From assembly GCA_016081115.2 (NCBI GenBank), contig CM071924.1:89976616-90040615 (forward strand): a DNA stretch of 64,000 bases. The letters are read 5' to 3'. Shown piece after piece: positions 11,593 to 23,936 of this stretch; within the stretch, counting starts at the first letter, position 1, and each line of letters opens with the position of its first letter. Below the pieces are notes generated by a model. That model did no database searches. It was not told the DNA's origin and worked only from the letters and a program-made list of their open reading frames with translations. Position numbers and translations under genes: made by a program. The stretch comes from Rehmannia glutinosa (lineage: Eukaryota; Streptophyta; Magnoliopsida; Lamiales; Orobanchaceae).

Positions 11593-12206
11593 TGGATCAA
11601 TGAACAGTAGAGGGAAATGATACTTGCGAGTAACATCGTTGAGTCTGCAATAATCAATGCATACTCGCCAACCAATTATTGTTCTATCGGGATTAGCTCA
11701 TTCTTTTCATTTGGAACCACTGTCATTCCCCTTTATTTGGAACCATTTGAACCAGTTTACCCAATTATTGTCAAAGATGGGGTAAATGATTCGACATCAT
11801 TTAATTTGATAACTTCTGCCCTGACCACCTCCTTCATATTTGGATTTAAGCATATTTTTGAGGTAAAATAACCGATTTGAAATTATCTTCCAAAAGAATC
11901 ATGTGATTGCAAAAGGAGGGATTAATTCCTTGGATGTTTAAGATTTTCCAAACGATAGCCTTTTTGTTTCTCAGTAGTACCACCACCAATTTATCCTTTT
12001 AATGTGGGGATAAATTGGAGGTAATAATTACGAAGAATTTAGAATCATCTTTCGAAAGGCATGATCCAGGTTTTCGGATAATTCTTTTAGGTCCAAAGAG
12101 GTGGTTCCTCAATGGACGTTTTTACGCCCACTTGTGATTTCTCGGTATTTTGAATTCCTTCCAGGCGTTCCATAGGCATGTTTGACTCAACGCAAGCATG
12201 AATTCC

Positions 12207-12685
12207 CTAAGAAAGGACTTTATTCGGATGCACTGCCACTGAACAACAAGTCTCCAAGAGCTCATTAGAAATCATGCTATGCAAAGAGTTAGTTACTTCC
12301 ATGTCAATGGAATCTACGTCAAAACAAGAGTCATCTTTATCAATTGAATTTTTCATTGAAGTAGCAATTTTGAAGATAACTTGTTCATCTTCCACTCGAA
12401 AAATTAATTTTCCATCATGCACATCAATAATAGCTTTAGCGGTAGCTAAAAATGGACACCTTAGGATTAAAGGAATCTCTACTTGATGCATGTCAAGAAT
12501 CACAAAATCAACAGAAATATGAATTTATCAACCTTGACTAATACATCTTCAACCATACCCCTAAGATATTTAATGGACTTGTCGGCTAATTGTAAACTCA
12601 TCCTAGAGGCTTTTGGTTCCCCTGAACCCATTTGTTTAAACAATTCATAGGATATCAAATTTATGCTAGCTCCAAAGTCGACCAA
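12207..12685 (-). pseudogene. gypsy aspartic protease fragment
   Basis: Two overlapping frames. The upstream one (12685-12500) has VDFGASINLISYELFKQMG and LQLADKSIKYLRGMVEDVLV. The normal DLGAS/DSGAS catalytic motif reads DFGAS here. The downstream one has ILDMHQVEIPLILRCPFLAT, the usual region joining protease to RT. A frameshift near 12500 separates them. Confidence 0.75.
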
Positions 12686-13364
12686 TGCTCTATCAATAGT
12701 TAAATCACTAATATTGCAAGGAATAGTAAAACTCCATGGAACTTTGATTTTCTATGGTAATTGGTTTTGCAAGATAGCCGAACATTGATCGTTTAATTGC
12801 ACCATGGATAATTAAATCGAGCTTCTTTTTATTAGATAAGAGTCTTTCAAGAACTTTGCATACTTGGCCATTTGTGAAAAAGCTTCAACAAAAAGAATAT
12901 TGATATGTAATTGCTTAAATAAATCTAAAAATTACCAAATTGATCATCCTGTTTTTTTTTGTAAATTGGTGGTTTGTACTCGACACCGCTTTCTTCTTTG
13001 TATCATTGAAAACTTGTTCACTTTTTTCTTATTGCTCCACAAGAGCACTAATTGTCTTATCTTTCAAAGATTGGAACCTCGTCTAACATTATTCGCTCCT
13101 AAGGGTGATTGCTTTGACGTGTTCCCTTGGGTTTGGTTCGGTATTGCTTGGCATTTGGTAAACAACCCTGTGGTCTCTCGAAATCAACTTTGCAATTTGG
13201 CCTATTTGGTTTTTCAAGTTGCGAATAGTTGTTTCTTGGTTACGAAATGACATTTCAAAGGCATTAAAATGAGTAGAAAATCTTTTTTTTGCAATGACAT
13301 TTCGGTGGCGTTAAACGAGTAGAAAATACGGTGGTTTTCCAAGTTTTCATCGGTGGAAAATACT

Positions 13365-13850
13365 TTAGGAGAAACTTTTCGCCATAACATTCCATGTTGT
13401 GATAGTCCCATTTGCTAAAGTATTCAACCACTGCTTTGCCCGTCCGTGAAGGGAAAATAGAAATAGGCATAGGCGAATGGCATCATCTGATACCCCATTA
13501 ATTTTAAAGGTATCATAAATCTCCAAAAAATTTGCGATGTGATTGTTGTGATCTTTATCCGACAGGCCATCAAATTGAATAAGTTGCTGCACCATTTGAA
13601 TAATGTTGGGTCTAATTTCGAAGTTATTGGCAGCAACAGGAGGCCTCACGATGCTTGATGTTGTGCCATCCATTGATGGCTTGGCGTAGACGTATATCGT
13701 TCTTTGTGGTTTTTCCAACATAATAACAAAATTTTTGTTATTGCTTTTCTCTATGTCTTCTTCGTACCCCATATTAGTATTTCCCTTCGTGTTTTCGACT
13801 ACATCACTACGGGCAGTTTCACCTTTCCCACTGCGACGACGAGTAGTCAT
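13365..13850 (-). pseudogene. gypsy gag fragment
   Basis: 161 residues beginning MTTRRRSGKG. They contain a Retrotrans_gag-like core: HIANFLEIYDTFKINGVSDD, then AIRLCLFLFSLHGRAKQWL and TTWNVMAKSF. This matches plant Ty3/gypsy gag, where the motif is usually lrLFPFSLrdkAkaWLnsl. The reading continues in other frames toward 13210 through indels. It is next to the primer-binding site, as expected for the first ORF. Confidence 0.75.
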
Positions 13851-13969
13851 ACACTACGACTGAGAAGTGTTAAACAAGGCTCACAATAGATAGATAAGAA
13901 GAAAATCAATAATCAGAAAAATAAAAAAAAAGATTAGATTAACAAAAATAAAATGTTCCTAATATCACA

Positions 13970-13988
13970 ATCCCCGGGAGCGGCGCCA
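13970..13988 (-). other. Primer-binding site (tRNA-Asp type)
   Basis: On the minus strand TGGCGCCGCTCCCGGGGAT matches the complement of the plant tRNA-Asp 3' end (TGGCGCCGTTGCCGGGGAT) except in the middle. It fixes the element's orientation and the LTR edge. Confidence 0.7.
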
Positions 13989-13989
13989 A

Positions 13990-14512
13990 CAACTAGATGG
14001 CTCGTGGCTACTTCTAAAGACCTTAGGAAAGTGCACCTATCATTTTATAGTTTAGTTTACCGAGTCACCGAAGTGTCATTCCCACAAGGATTATGAGTAC
14101 TATTAATTACCGCCTTTTCATTATCTAATCTATCGGTTTTTGGATGTTTGTTTTGTAAAAACAAAGAAATTAAATAATCTAGTTAATCAACAAATTACAA
14201 ATGATTGACTAAAGGAAGATTGCAAAATATGAGATCAAGAGATAAAATTGTGTTCAAATGTAAATTCCTCTAGAATATTGTTGTAATTTGAACAAAAATA
14301 AAAACAACTTTGAACCCTTAAGAAATTACCATCCCTTTTTAACATAATCTCATGCTTCATGGACATTAGAAATTCCCAAATTAAGTGAAACCCTATAACT
14401 GGTGCCAAAAACATGACGAATCGGAAGCTACTCCTAAAAATCTTAGGCAAGTGCACCTATCATTTTATAGTTTAGTTTACCAAGTACTGAGTGTCGTTGT
14501 ACGAATATTATG
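13990..14512 (-). repeat. gypsy 5' LTR remnant with internal direct repeat
   Basis: Sequence behind the primer-binding site. A segment of about 75 bp (about 14001-14075) recurs at about 14425-14495. Both contain GTGCACCTATCATTTTATAG and TTTAGTTTACC. It probably represents LTR sequence duplicated or recombined. Edges are uncertain. Confidence 0.45.
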
Positions 14513-15162
14513 TGTAATGACCTGAATTTTTATGATTTGATAAGAATTTTATTAATGATATTACTTTATTTTATGGTATAATAATGGATAATTTATTAAA
14601 GATTTTACTAGATAGTTAATTTGTTAAATTACAAATAATAAAATAATCTTTTTAATTAGACTGATGATTTATTTTTGGGCTTATACAAACAATTGGACAT
14701 TTAATTAGTTAAGAGTATTGAATCAGACCCATAATATTAGTAAGTTAATTATGATCACGTGTACTCTAAATCTAGCCCAATTAGGAGTAGGTTAAAACAC
14801 AAATATAAGACACATAAAACACACCCAGAGAAAATAGAATACACGATAGATGGGGCGCAAGGAGGGAAAAGAGAGAACGTCCCGGACGTCCAGAGCAGAG
14901 AGGGAAAAAAAGAAGAAAAGAAAAGAAAAGAAACAAAAGTGATTTCCCAACGCGGTTGATTTAATAGAGGCCTAAGAAGAATTGATTATCCATAAGTTAG
15001 ACATGCAAGTAATCTCTTTAGTTTTCATGTAGATTTAAGTTTGGATTATTGTTATGCATGTGTATACTAATCTCAATTCTTGCCCCCTTACCATGTTTGA
15101 CTATGTTATGTATGTGATTTTCATTATGCTGATCTTAAGGATTGTTGTCTTATTATGTTTAT
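14513..15162 (+). repeat. gypsy-type LTR fragment interrupted by copia
   Basis: Begins TGTAATGACCTGAATTTTT, a start typical of plant gypsy LTRs (TGTAACGACC). It appears to resume at 28078-28138 (TTTGACTATAAGGCTTG and GGGCTTGCCGCC) on the far side of the copia insertion. The right part is truncated. Confidence 0.45.
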
Positions 15163-16025
15163 TGATAGAATATGTTGCCCTATTAATCAATATATTAATA
15201 CAAAATTCTGGATGTTCGGATTCAAACAGTGTTGTATGTTAATGTTGTAACACTAAAACATACGACACACTCACACAACATAAATATAAATAACACCAGG
15301 ATTTTTAACGTGCTTAGATTCCTCAATCTTAACGCACGAGGCCACGCCGCAGAAAAAAACAATCTAATATTAGAAAAGCAAAGCTTATTACAAATACGAT
15401 TGATTTACGAATAACATAAAGACTCATCTTTATCAATTCACCAACACTCGCATAAAACTAATCTCTTGATTGATTCTTCCACAATCTCAACCTTGTTGGA
15501 ATCCCTCCAACTTCAAATCCCTTGAATGGTTGAGTCGATCCACGCCGTAGATCTTCACTTTCTTCTCCCGAAGAATAAAAATATCGAACCAATGATTTCT
15601 TGAAGAAGTGCAAAATAAAGCTTTGTCTATGCTTATGCTCTCTCAAGGCTTCTCAAGGTCGACTTCTCTTCTTTATAGCCATCAAGAAGAAATCATATCC
15701 CGATTTCAAGATGGACGATTTCTTGCAAAAGGAAGGAAATCAAAAACAAAATCATTTCCTCGTGGGGTAAGAATCAATTACACAAGGAAAGTGATTTAAA
15801 AGGAATAATTGGCAATCTAAAAAGTTGCTGAATCAATTAAGATAAACATTATCAATAATATCAGCAACATTCACAAAATAAAGATCTTGCCAAAAAACAC
15901 ACCACAGAATCTGGCATAAAATCCGCCCAGATTCTGTGAGCTAGTGTTGCATTACCGGTGTTACAACACTAGAACATGCATCATGCTAAATGGACCAAAT
16001 TTTGCCAACTTCAATAACACTAACA
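15163..16025 (-). repeat. Outer copia 3' LTR
   Basis: 863 bp. Direct repeat of 27211-28077, with small indels such as CTGGATG/GGATG near 15206. The PPT on the minus strand abuts its right edge at 16026. Confidence 0.85.
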
Positions 16026-17535
16026 ATCTCCCCTTTGGCACTTTTGGTCAAAACAACACTTAACAGGATATATATATAGGATATGACAAGAGAAGTCAAT
16101 AATAGAAACCTCGCAAGTTAGCACAGTTCAAACAAGCATGCAAACACAGTTCAAATACATCCAACACTTTGTCCAAAATAACTAGTTTAATGTAACTAGT
16201 TTAACCTTGATTATCATTTGAACTAAAAAGCAAACATGAACATTCGAAATGCTACAATCTCAATCGAGCCACTAGCCTTCTTCGACTCCCACTCGTAGTC
16301 GCCTTCATCTTCGGATGGAGATTGAGACTCCCCTCCGGCAAAGATCTTCCTTTAGCAGACTCCCCCTCGGAGAATGTCTTCTTCAAAGAAGAATGGTTGC
16401 GCCAAGTCATCAAGATCATCATTAACTTCTTCCTCATCACATGACTTTTCGGACTCTCCCCTCAAGTGGGTCTCATCTCACCATCTCACTTGACTCGGTT
16501 TGCTCCCCTTACTTGGGTCTCACCTCACTTGAGTCTCCTCTCCCCCCTTTTTGACCAAAAAAGACAAACGAAGCCAACCAAACTTTGGCTATTTTTTGGT
16601 CAAAACAATCTCCTTCAAGAAAATGTATGTAGTCCTTACCAAAATTGATGAGAGAATGAACCGCCAAAATTGGAGTGATACAATTGGCGACTATGGAGTT
16701 TCAAGAAAAGCTTCCAACTACAAATTCAAATATCTTTGGAAAAGTCACATAATTCAAGGTGTGCAATTAATCCAAATAAGCACGGATGAACAATACCATT
16801 TATTATCGAGAGACAAATTTAAGGAATAAATCATTTCCAAAAATAATACACCACATCGAATCAAGAGAGAAGATATTTTCCACAAGCCCAAAAATGATCC
16901 TAAGGGATGTCTAGAATGATGAGTTTATTTCGACAGAATAAAAAAAGGCCTCGGGCGTTTTGGTGTCAGAACCAGTGTTGTACCACATTTTCAAGAACAT
17001 CGCCATACAAAGTCAATGGATCAAAATCCTTTTCCCATTAAAAAAATCTTTTGAGTGAAAGGAATCAACAATGAAACAATTAGCTTGGGTAGCTTTCGCT
17101 CCAAAACACGGGTAGCTCTTTCTCGAAAGATCATAACATGATTCAAGCATATAAAAGAACAGAGAATAGTTCACAAATCGAATAGCTTTCACACACATGT
17201 ATAGGCAACTTTTTCCGTCAAAGGCCCAAAAATAAATACATCTTTCACATGGGAAAAATCATTCTCGTTTGCAATTTGATCCACAATTGGTTCTAAAGCA
17301 GAAAATTCATCAAAGGAGTACACAATAGGGTTACAACAATAAAACAGAGATAAGCCAATGAAATGATCTTAAAAATGCAAAATGACTAATGCAAAAGAAT
17401 TAAGATCAACAACACATCAAGAAAAAGAAATGATGCATATGGTGTTGCAACACCGAAACCCACACTCGTCGAAAAGAACAGACACCCGCAGATCAAGCTT
17501 TGTAATTAAACCTTTAAAAGTCTAGGGCTTTGGTG
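16026..17535 (-). other. 3' non-coding part of outer copia
   Basis: No protein similarity recognised. Contains CT-rich repeats near 16440-16555 (variants of CTCCCCTCAAGTGGGTCTC and CTCACTTGAGTCTCC) and the PPT at its left edge. Ends at the inner element's target duplication AAAAT (17536-17540). Confidence 0.6.
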
Positions 17536-17540
17536 AAAAT

Positions 17541-19023
17541 TGTAAGTCAAGCGCTACGATAATCTAGAGGGGGTGAATAGATTATCTCCATCTTTTCGAT
17601 TTCGTCCTCTTTTTTATAACCGAATGCTCAAACACAATAATAAAGGTGCGGAATGTAAACAACACACGTCGATTTAAAGAGGTTCAACCCACCTAGGGCC
17701 TAATCCTCTACCACCCCAAAAGATATCCGGGATGGATTTCAAAAGAAAAAGAATTTTATTAATTACCAAAATTAATACAAATTCAACTTACAACACCTTG
17801 AAGAGCACCACACTCTTCTTCAACACCACCTTTGAGATTACCACAATCTCACTTGAAGATTACCACAATCTCCAACGGCACCTTGTGAAGATTACCACAA
17901 TCTTCAACCTTGACGAATACCAAATTCTTCAACACCTCAATAAGAAGATCACCTCAATCTTCTTCACCTATCACCTAGATCATCCAAGTGTGTTCTTACC
18001 ACAAGAATACTCACAAGGATATCTTGTGTTTGAATGATAACCAAAAATCAAGATTACAACTCAATAATGAATAATACAATTTGAGTGCGAAGTGTAATCA
18101 AGAATATCCTAGACCTCAAAGATGTGAAAGTGATAAGCTAGGCAATTTTACAACAAGAATAATAACAATGAAAGACCAAGTATTTGCTTGAAGTGTATCT
18201 TGTTGTGTTGTATCTCTATTGTTTTTTAGGTTGCTCCAAAACTTCCTCTATTTATAGGAGATGATTGATCAAGCATAGGCTCCTCTTGGGGATTGAAAAT
18301 CTTCATAAAAATACAATTAAAATCAAGAATATAGCTGTTAGAAATCAATCCCACAATTTAAGGAAATGTGTCTGCTGTCAAACGGTCATATTTTTGTCAT
18401 CGATACACAGGCGACCGGTCCGCACATAAATAAGAGAAATGAGAACACTTTGAAAAATACAACAGGCGGCCGGTCGACGTAGGCTTCGACCGGTCGACCC
18501 CACTGCCTCAACCGGTCCCCTAATCAAGAAATGAAGAGGTTTTGTTCTGTTTCAAAAAGGAACTTGCAGTGCTGGGTCGACCACTGGGCGGCCAGTCGAC
18601 CGACCGGACGGCGACGCCGATGCGGCCGACCGACTGCCTTTTTTACCTCCGTCTCATTTTTCTGTTTCTAAAAACATCTTCAGTCTGCAGGTTGCCCTAT
18701 AGGGCGGACGTCGACCACGAGAAAATGTTGTCCAATTTTTGTCGAAAATAAAACTCAAGAAATACTCAAAAATTTAGTAAAAACATTTTAAACCGATCGA
18801 GTATTTAGACAACATATAGGAACCTGTTATAGGAGTAAAAACTCATTGATATAAAACCAATAAAAGTGTTGTCCATTATTAACAAAAAATAAACTTGAGG
18901 AACTACTCCGGAAAATATTAAAACCATTTTAGATCATTTAAGAGTATTTGGACAACCTTTAAAAACATTGTTTTGGTGATAAAATAAAATCATCAAAATT
19001 AAGATAAAAACATGTATCAAACA
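17541..19023 (-). repeat. Inner copia 3' LTR
   Basis: 1483 bp. On the minus strand it contains TATAAATAG (plus 18248-18256), clusters of GACCGGTCGAC-type palindromes (about 18405-18720), and repeats of GATTACCACAATCT (plus strand, about 17835-17915). Confidence 0.9.
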
Positions 19024-20235
19024 ATCTCCCCTTTTTGATGATTACAAACCAAAATAATTTTTACACAAACTAAGAGAGCAATTTTAAAAATGATTTTCCG
19101 GTAAAAACATTTGACCGTTTGGAAGCAACCAAAATTTCCAAAAATATTAAAGCAACCAAGTAGGAGTAAATATTTTCAATAATAAGCACAAGCTCCCCTA
19201 TCAACAAGCATATCAAGAATAATGTAAAAGCAATTTTCCATAAGCTAAAAGCTTTAGCTTTTACAATTTGTTCAAGAGCTTATAAGCTCCCCTGTCACAA
19301 AACATCATTAAACAATAAGTCCATCAATCAACAATTGGACTAAAAACAAATCACAACTTATGGCTTTTATGAGCCATAGCTTATAGCTTTTATGATAAGC
19401 TTTTATTAGCTTCTTTGAGCTAATGAGCCAATGTCCTGTTTCTCCCCTTTGGAATCATCAAAAAGAATGTTAGGATGGTGGAAACACCATACATAATATC
19501 AAAGCACGCCAAAGGGACGGTTTAATAACCATTTGAGCAATTAAAGCATAATAATCCAAGGAAAATGGGAGAATTGAAAAATAAGACATCCATAAGCTCA
19601 TTAGTATAGCTAAAAACATGATTTCAAAAAGATTTTTAAGACATTTTGAAGCAAGAGAATCATGTAGAAGTTGAAAGTTTCATAGCGACATTTCAACAAA
19701 CACCTTGTGTGCGTGAGAAATAAAAGTCTTTGCATATAGTCCTTGTAAAGGTTTCAAGCCAAAAATTTTCATATCATCAATCAACCTCATTCCAAAGCTA
19801 AAAAAATCATATGCACCATATGCAACATTTGTTCATCAAATAAAAAGCTCAAAGTAGATTCTCAAGGGTTCAACCCAATTGAGATAAGCTAAGAATGATC
19901 AAGGCATTACAAATGCCAAAAATTAGAACATCTACCAAGTAATAAGTCATGCCTTAAACAATATATGTATCAAATGTCAAATGACCCAACATATCCAACT
20001 AAGCATAATGATCAAAGAATTAAGAGAAGCACTTTTACCATCAAGTACTTCATACCAATTATCAAACAATGCTATAGAGTATTTTTACCATCAAATACTC
20101 CATCAAAGTCATGATCATCCACAAGTCACTATCAACTTGCAATTTTAACCCTTTTAAGAAAGACAAGCAAATATCATTAGTACAAATGAGTTTTGCAAAA
20201 GTTTATCAAAATACAAAGCAACATTAATGAAAATG
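19024..20235 (-). other. Non-coding part of inner copia
   Basis: A-rich on +. No protein similarity seen. Repeated short motifs around AAGCTTTTATTAGC/TTATAGCTTTTATGA near 19245-19420 form local hairpin-like sequence. Confidence 0.5.
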
Positions 20236-21643
20236 CTAGAAAGTAAATGAAGGGAGGGACATCAATCTTCGTCGAAGAGAAGCAAGTTCCGGAATGAGAT
20301 CTTTGATAAATTTCTCCAATTTGCCGATTGACTTTTTCAAACTAGAATTTTCCTTTTTCACAACCCGGAGCTCTTTTCTAAGAGAGGCCACATCTCTAAA
20401 TGTTTCTCTTTCCACTTTGGCCATTCTCTCTTTGAGATTTAGATCTTCAACATCCGACTTGTCTTCATCTCCTTCCTCCCTAATTTCTTGTTCATTTCCC
20501 ACATTCTCTTCTTCATTTTCCTCTTCATTTCCCACATCATCTCCTTGTTCGTCAAACTCACCTCTTCCAATATTTTCAACCTCATTGTCATTAAAGAAAT
20601 CATCCCGAGGTTGTTGTTGATGTCGGGCACGTCCCCAAGCGGCTTTGGTAGGAACCCGTGGTAAATGTCGTCGCATTCTTACCATTTGTAGAATGTTGGC
20701 ATTATCAAAATCATTGTGACGAATTTCGATATTCATTTCATTTTCCGGGTAACCCGATAAGTATAAGAGTCGCAAATCAAATTACCCAAGGTATATTTTT
20801 TCTTGGTAAGCTTTCTAGATTCCAACAGCAATATACAAAAATTGCTCCATAATTTACTCTTTCTCCTCGAACAATCTTATAGGTGAGAAATAGTTCGAGA
20901 TTACTTGGAAGTTTTACTTCCTTTCCACAAACACAATAGGAGCAAATGATAGATATAATCCGATAATTTGGCGGCATTGCCGAATATGTCACTTCGGGAT
21001 ATACTCCTAAAAAGGTTTTCACATCATCTAGTGAAACACCTAAAATGTTATCATCCCAATGAGCGCAATCCACATTGACCACTCCATCATTTGGCACGTT
21101 AAAGTGATTACAAATATCGGCCAATGTCCATGAAAAATGCCTACCATTAACAAAAGTGTGAAGTTCCAACGGATTATCTACCGTAGCATCAACAATCCAC
21201 ATATTTGCATAAAAAGTTTTATAAGCTCGTCATCATAATGCAAACACGGATTATCCCAAAAAGAAACCCATCCTTGAATTTCAAAATAAGCTCTAATATC
21301 CGGAAATTCATCGTGAAATGCTTGAAATCGAACCATACGAGTGCACGCATTTTCTTATCATTCAATCCAATATTCTCATAATGTTCCTCCGCAAGTTTAT
21401 TTAAAAATCGAAATCTATTAGCTCTGGAGGAGGCTCGTAGAGGAGTGATAACTTACTAGAGTCCCAATGAATGCTCGATTTTGAAACCCCGACTCTTAAT
21501 TCGACAATCTCCTCTTCCGTAGTAAAACCGATTTTGATGGTCTCTTTGTAGAATATCATCTTGTTGGGGATTGGAAGAAGATTCTCCTTTGCCTCCTTCT
21601 CCTTTTTGAGGATTTCGTTCGGTAGAATTTTTGGAGGTGCCAT
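20236..21643 (-). pseudogene. ORF2 of inner copia: plant-transposon-like domain with acidic coiled-coil tail
   Basis: Three consecutive frames read as one gene. 21643-21401 begins MAPPKILPNEILKKEKEAKE. 21202-20777 has HTFVNGRHFSWTLADICNHF and GVSLDDVKTFLG, then KVIRGERV-like sequence and YGAIFVYCC. 20775-20236 has an acidic run (GNEEENEEENVGNEQE) and a predicted coiled coil ending LASLRRRLMSL. The middle part resembles the putative plant transposon protein domain (PF20167) found in many plant repeat ORFs. It is not part of normal copia pol. It has a CT-rich leader of its own (about 21650-21780). Frame changes could be assembly errors or decay. Confidence 0.6.
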
Positions 21644-22438
21644 ATGTGTAAGATTCTTGTGAAAATAAGAAGATTAGCAACAAGAATCGTGAAGAATGAT
21701 GAAGAATTGAAGATTTTAAGGAAGGGATGAAGAACGAACGTTATAGGGTTTTAGGGATTTTGCTTCACCTATTTCAAAAATAAGAACAGAATGTTTTAAA
21801 CTAGTGATTTTGTCTTGAGCGACCGGTCGAGTAGGTGCGACCGGTCGAGGAGGTGCGGGCGACCGTCGCCCGCTGACCGTCCCAAAGGCAATTTATCTTC
21901 CCCTGCACTTTTCCAAAAATCGATTTTTACCCCAAAAGTTTTAAAACTTTGCAAAAAGATAATTTTGGACTATATCCAACAAATAAAGATTTTGGGAAAA
22001 CATATATTCGATAAAATCGAGACTTACCGAAGTAGTGCCTTTTTAAAGATAATATTTGCAAAATCATTTAGGGCACTTAAGGGGTTAAAGTGAAATATCT
22101 TGAAAGATATGTGCATAAGCATAATAAAGAAATTACGATTAGACATACCTCGATAGTTTAAGAGACTTGATGACGTAATAGCCAATGAGTATGAAATATG
22201 TATCCTACACAATTCTTAGACAACGTTTGCATAGAAAATACAAGTGTAGGCAAGTAAAAAGAGCTTATGCTATAAGATTTCATAAGAGATAATAAGCCAC
22301 ATAAGTCTAATAAAAATGCACAAGAGTTTTAAAAACATCATATAAGGTCTTCTTTTTCAAAAATATTTTAAAAGCACAAATATATATTAAAGACCAAAAA
22401 ACTTGAAAACTCATTTTGTAATAAAAACAAGCATAGAA

Positions 22439-23935
22439 TTAAAATAAAATGCATATATAAATGGAGAGATACGGTTTACCAATTGCGCCGTTTCCATGGA
22501 TTGTGTCTTTCCCATTCTTGATGATATCTTCCCCTTGAGAAGTCACTTTGTTGATGATGACTTCTTTGATTACTCTATTTCCAAGGTTGGTTACCTCCCC
22601 ATTGTTGATGGTTTCTTCTTCTTTGAAAATCATCTTGTTGATGATGTTTTTGCCATTTCCAAGGATTGTGTTCTTCCCATTTTTGATTATACGCTCTTCT
22701 TGAAATTGGCTTTGTTGAGAATAGTTTCTCATTCTTTGATCAAATGAAACGTTCATTTGATGTTTTCTTGGTGGCATGAATTTTCTCCGATTATTACTTC
22801 ACCGGTACCTAATAATACATTATTTTTGTGGTACCTCATGTGTTTGGGTCCTTTAGAATTAGCTTTGAGACTTTTAGGTCTCCAACAATAATTAGAGTTA
22901 TTTCTAGCCCGACAAGAATTAGCCGTATGACCCTTTTTGCCACAATAAAAACAAGTAATAAATCTAGGAGCATAATGACCAATATGCATAGTGACTTGAT
23001 CCTTTTTCATATGATTAACAACATTATGCTTATGATCAAGTCCTTTATCACAATTATGAATATCAACAATATTGGACATTTTATTGGTACTCAAGTTGGA
23101 TTTTAATAAATCCTTTTTCATGCAATCAATATTCTCAACAAGAGTACTATTTACTTTTTCAAGGTTTCTAACCTTGTCAAGAGTGGTGGTGTGAGCACAT
23201 GATAGTGATTCATAGGAAGTAGATAAACTATCCTTATCATTTTTCAAAAATTGAATTCCTTTTTCAAATTTTTGTATCTAACAAGTAAGCTTTGGAATTC
23301 ATTTTGAAGTTCATCATAATCATTTTGTAAATCACTATAATCATTTTGAATGACAATATCATAGGAAGTAGAGGTTTAAGACATACCTCGTTTTCTTCAT
23401 TTATGCCCATAAAACAATATTCAACTTCTTCATAGTTGGAAGTTGTAGGAGGCTTGTTCCTTAGATTTGAGCTTGTATGACCTTGAGAAGTAGATGCTTT
23501 TGTTTGACTCCTTTCATTTGCAAATACTCCATAGATGGCTTCTAATTTTTTCCATACTTCATGTGCCGACTTTATTCCTACAATATGTTCATATTCTAAA
23601 TTAGTAAATGAACAATACAAAATATTTAAAGCCTTACCGTTTAAGGAGATGATCTTCTTCTCCTCATTATTGAGCTTATAGAAGCCTTTTGAGGTGTGTG
23701 GTGTATCTTTCATCGGAATGGATTCTCCGTTTATGACGGTGTTCCAAATGTCGAACCCGCAACCTTGTAAGTAGCATTCCATTCTTTCTTTCCAAAAATT
23801 AAAATTTTTGGAATCAAATAGTGGTGGCTTGGTGGTGGAGGTGCTTGGATAGATGAGCTTCGTTTGTAGCCGTCGATCGTTTCTCTTCACTCGCGATGTG
23901 AAACGAGCTTGCCAAAGAGTTTGGCTCGATACCAC
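22439..23935 (-). pseudogene. Inner copia gag (UBN2-like plus CCHC)
   Basis: The first frame (23935-23264) has KPPLFDSKNFNFWKERMECY and SAHEVWKKLEAIYG, the start of copia gag. The middle of the UBN2 domain is missing after LEAIYG. The second frame (23247-22753) is coiled-coil-like and has a full zinc knuckle CFYCGKKGHTANSC. The third frame (22777-22439) has imperfect repeats (GKNTILGNGKN, GEVTNLGNR, GKDTIHGNG). Frames are offset by single-base shifts. Confidence 0.75.
23923..23934 (-). other. Primer-binding site of inner copia
   Basis: TGGTATCGAGCC on minus, close to the initiator-Met site TGGTATCAGAGC, two bases from the LTR edge. Confidence 0.75.
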
Positions 23936-23936
23936 T

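Larger units (their letters stand above)
10850..13989 (-). mobile_element. Decayed Ty3/gypsy retrotransposon (gag-PR-RT), truncated
   Basis: On the minus strand, gag (13850 down to about 13200) is followed by protease (12685-12207), RT (about 11600-11130) and the RT-RNaseH connection down to about 10870, where the element stops next to the long-TIR element. The primer-binding site for tRNA-Asp is at 13970-13988. RNaseH remainder, integrase and the 3' LTR are missing. Several frameshifts and stops make it inactive. The Ala/Asp-rich RT style (FMDDFSVF) is that of the Athila/Tat group. Confidence 0.8.

Noticed and set aside
13365..14060. Functional tRNA-Asp gene at the CCCCGGGAGCGGCGCCA sequence
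   Set aside because: Only the last 18-19 bases match tRNA; it is the retrotransposon primer-binding site.
17732..18037. 101-codon ORF on + repeated at 24191-24430
   Set aside because: Lies in both copia LTRs and is made of short repeats on the strand opposite to the element; not a gene.
18400..18720. CRISPR-like array from ACCGGTCGACC repeats
   Set aside because: Irregular spacing, palindromic cores, no unique spacers, plant LTR context.
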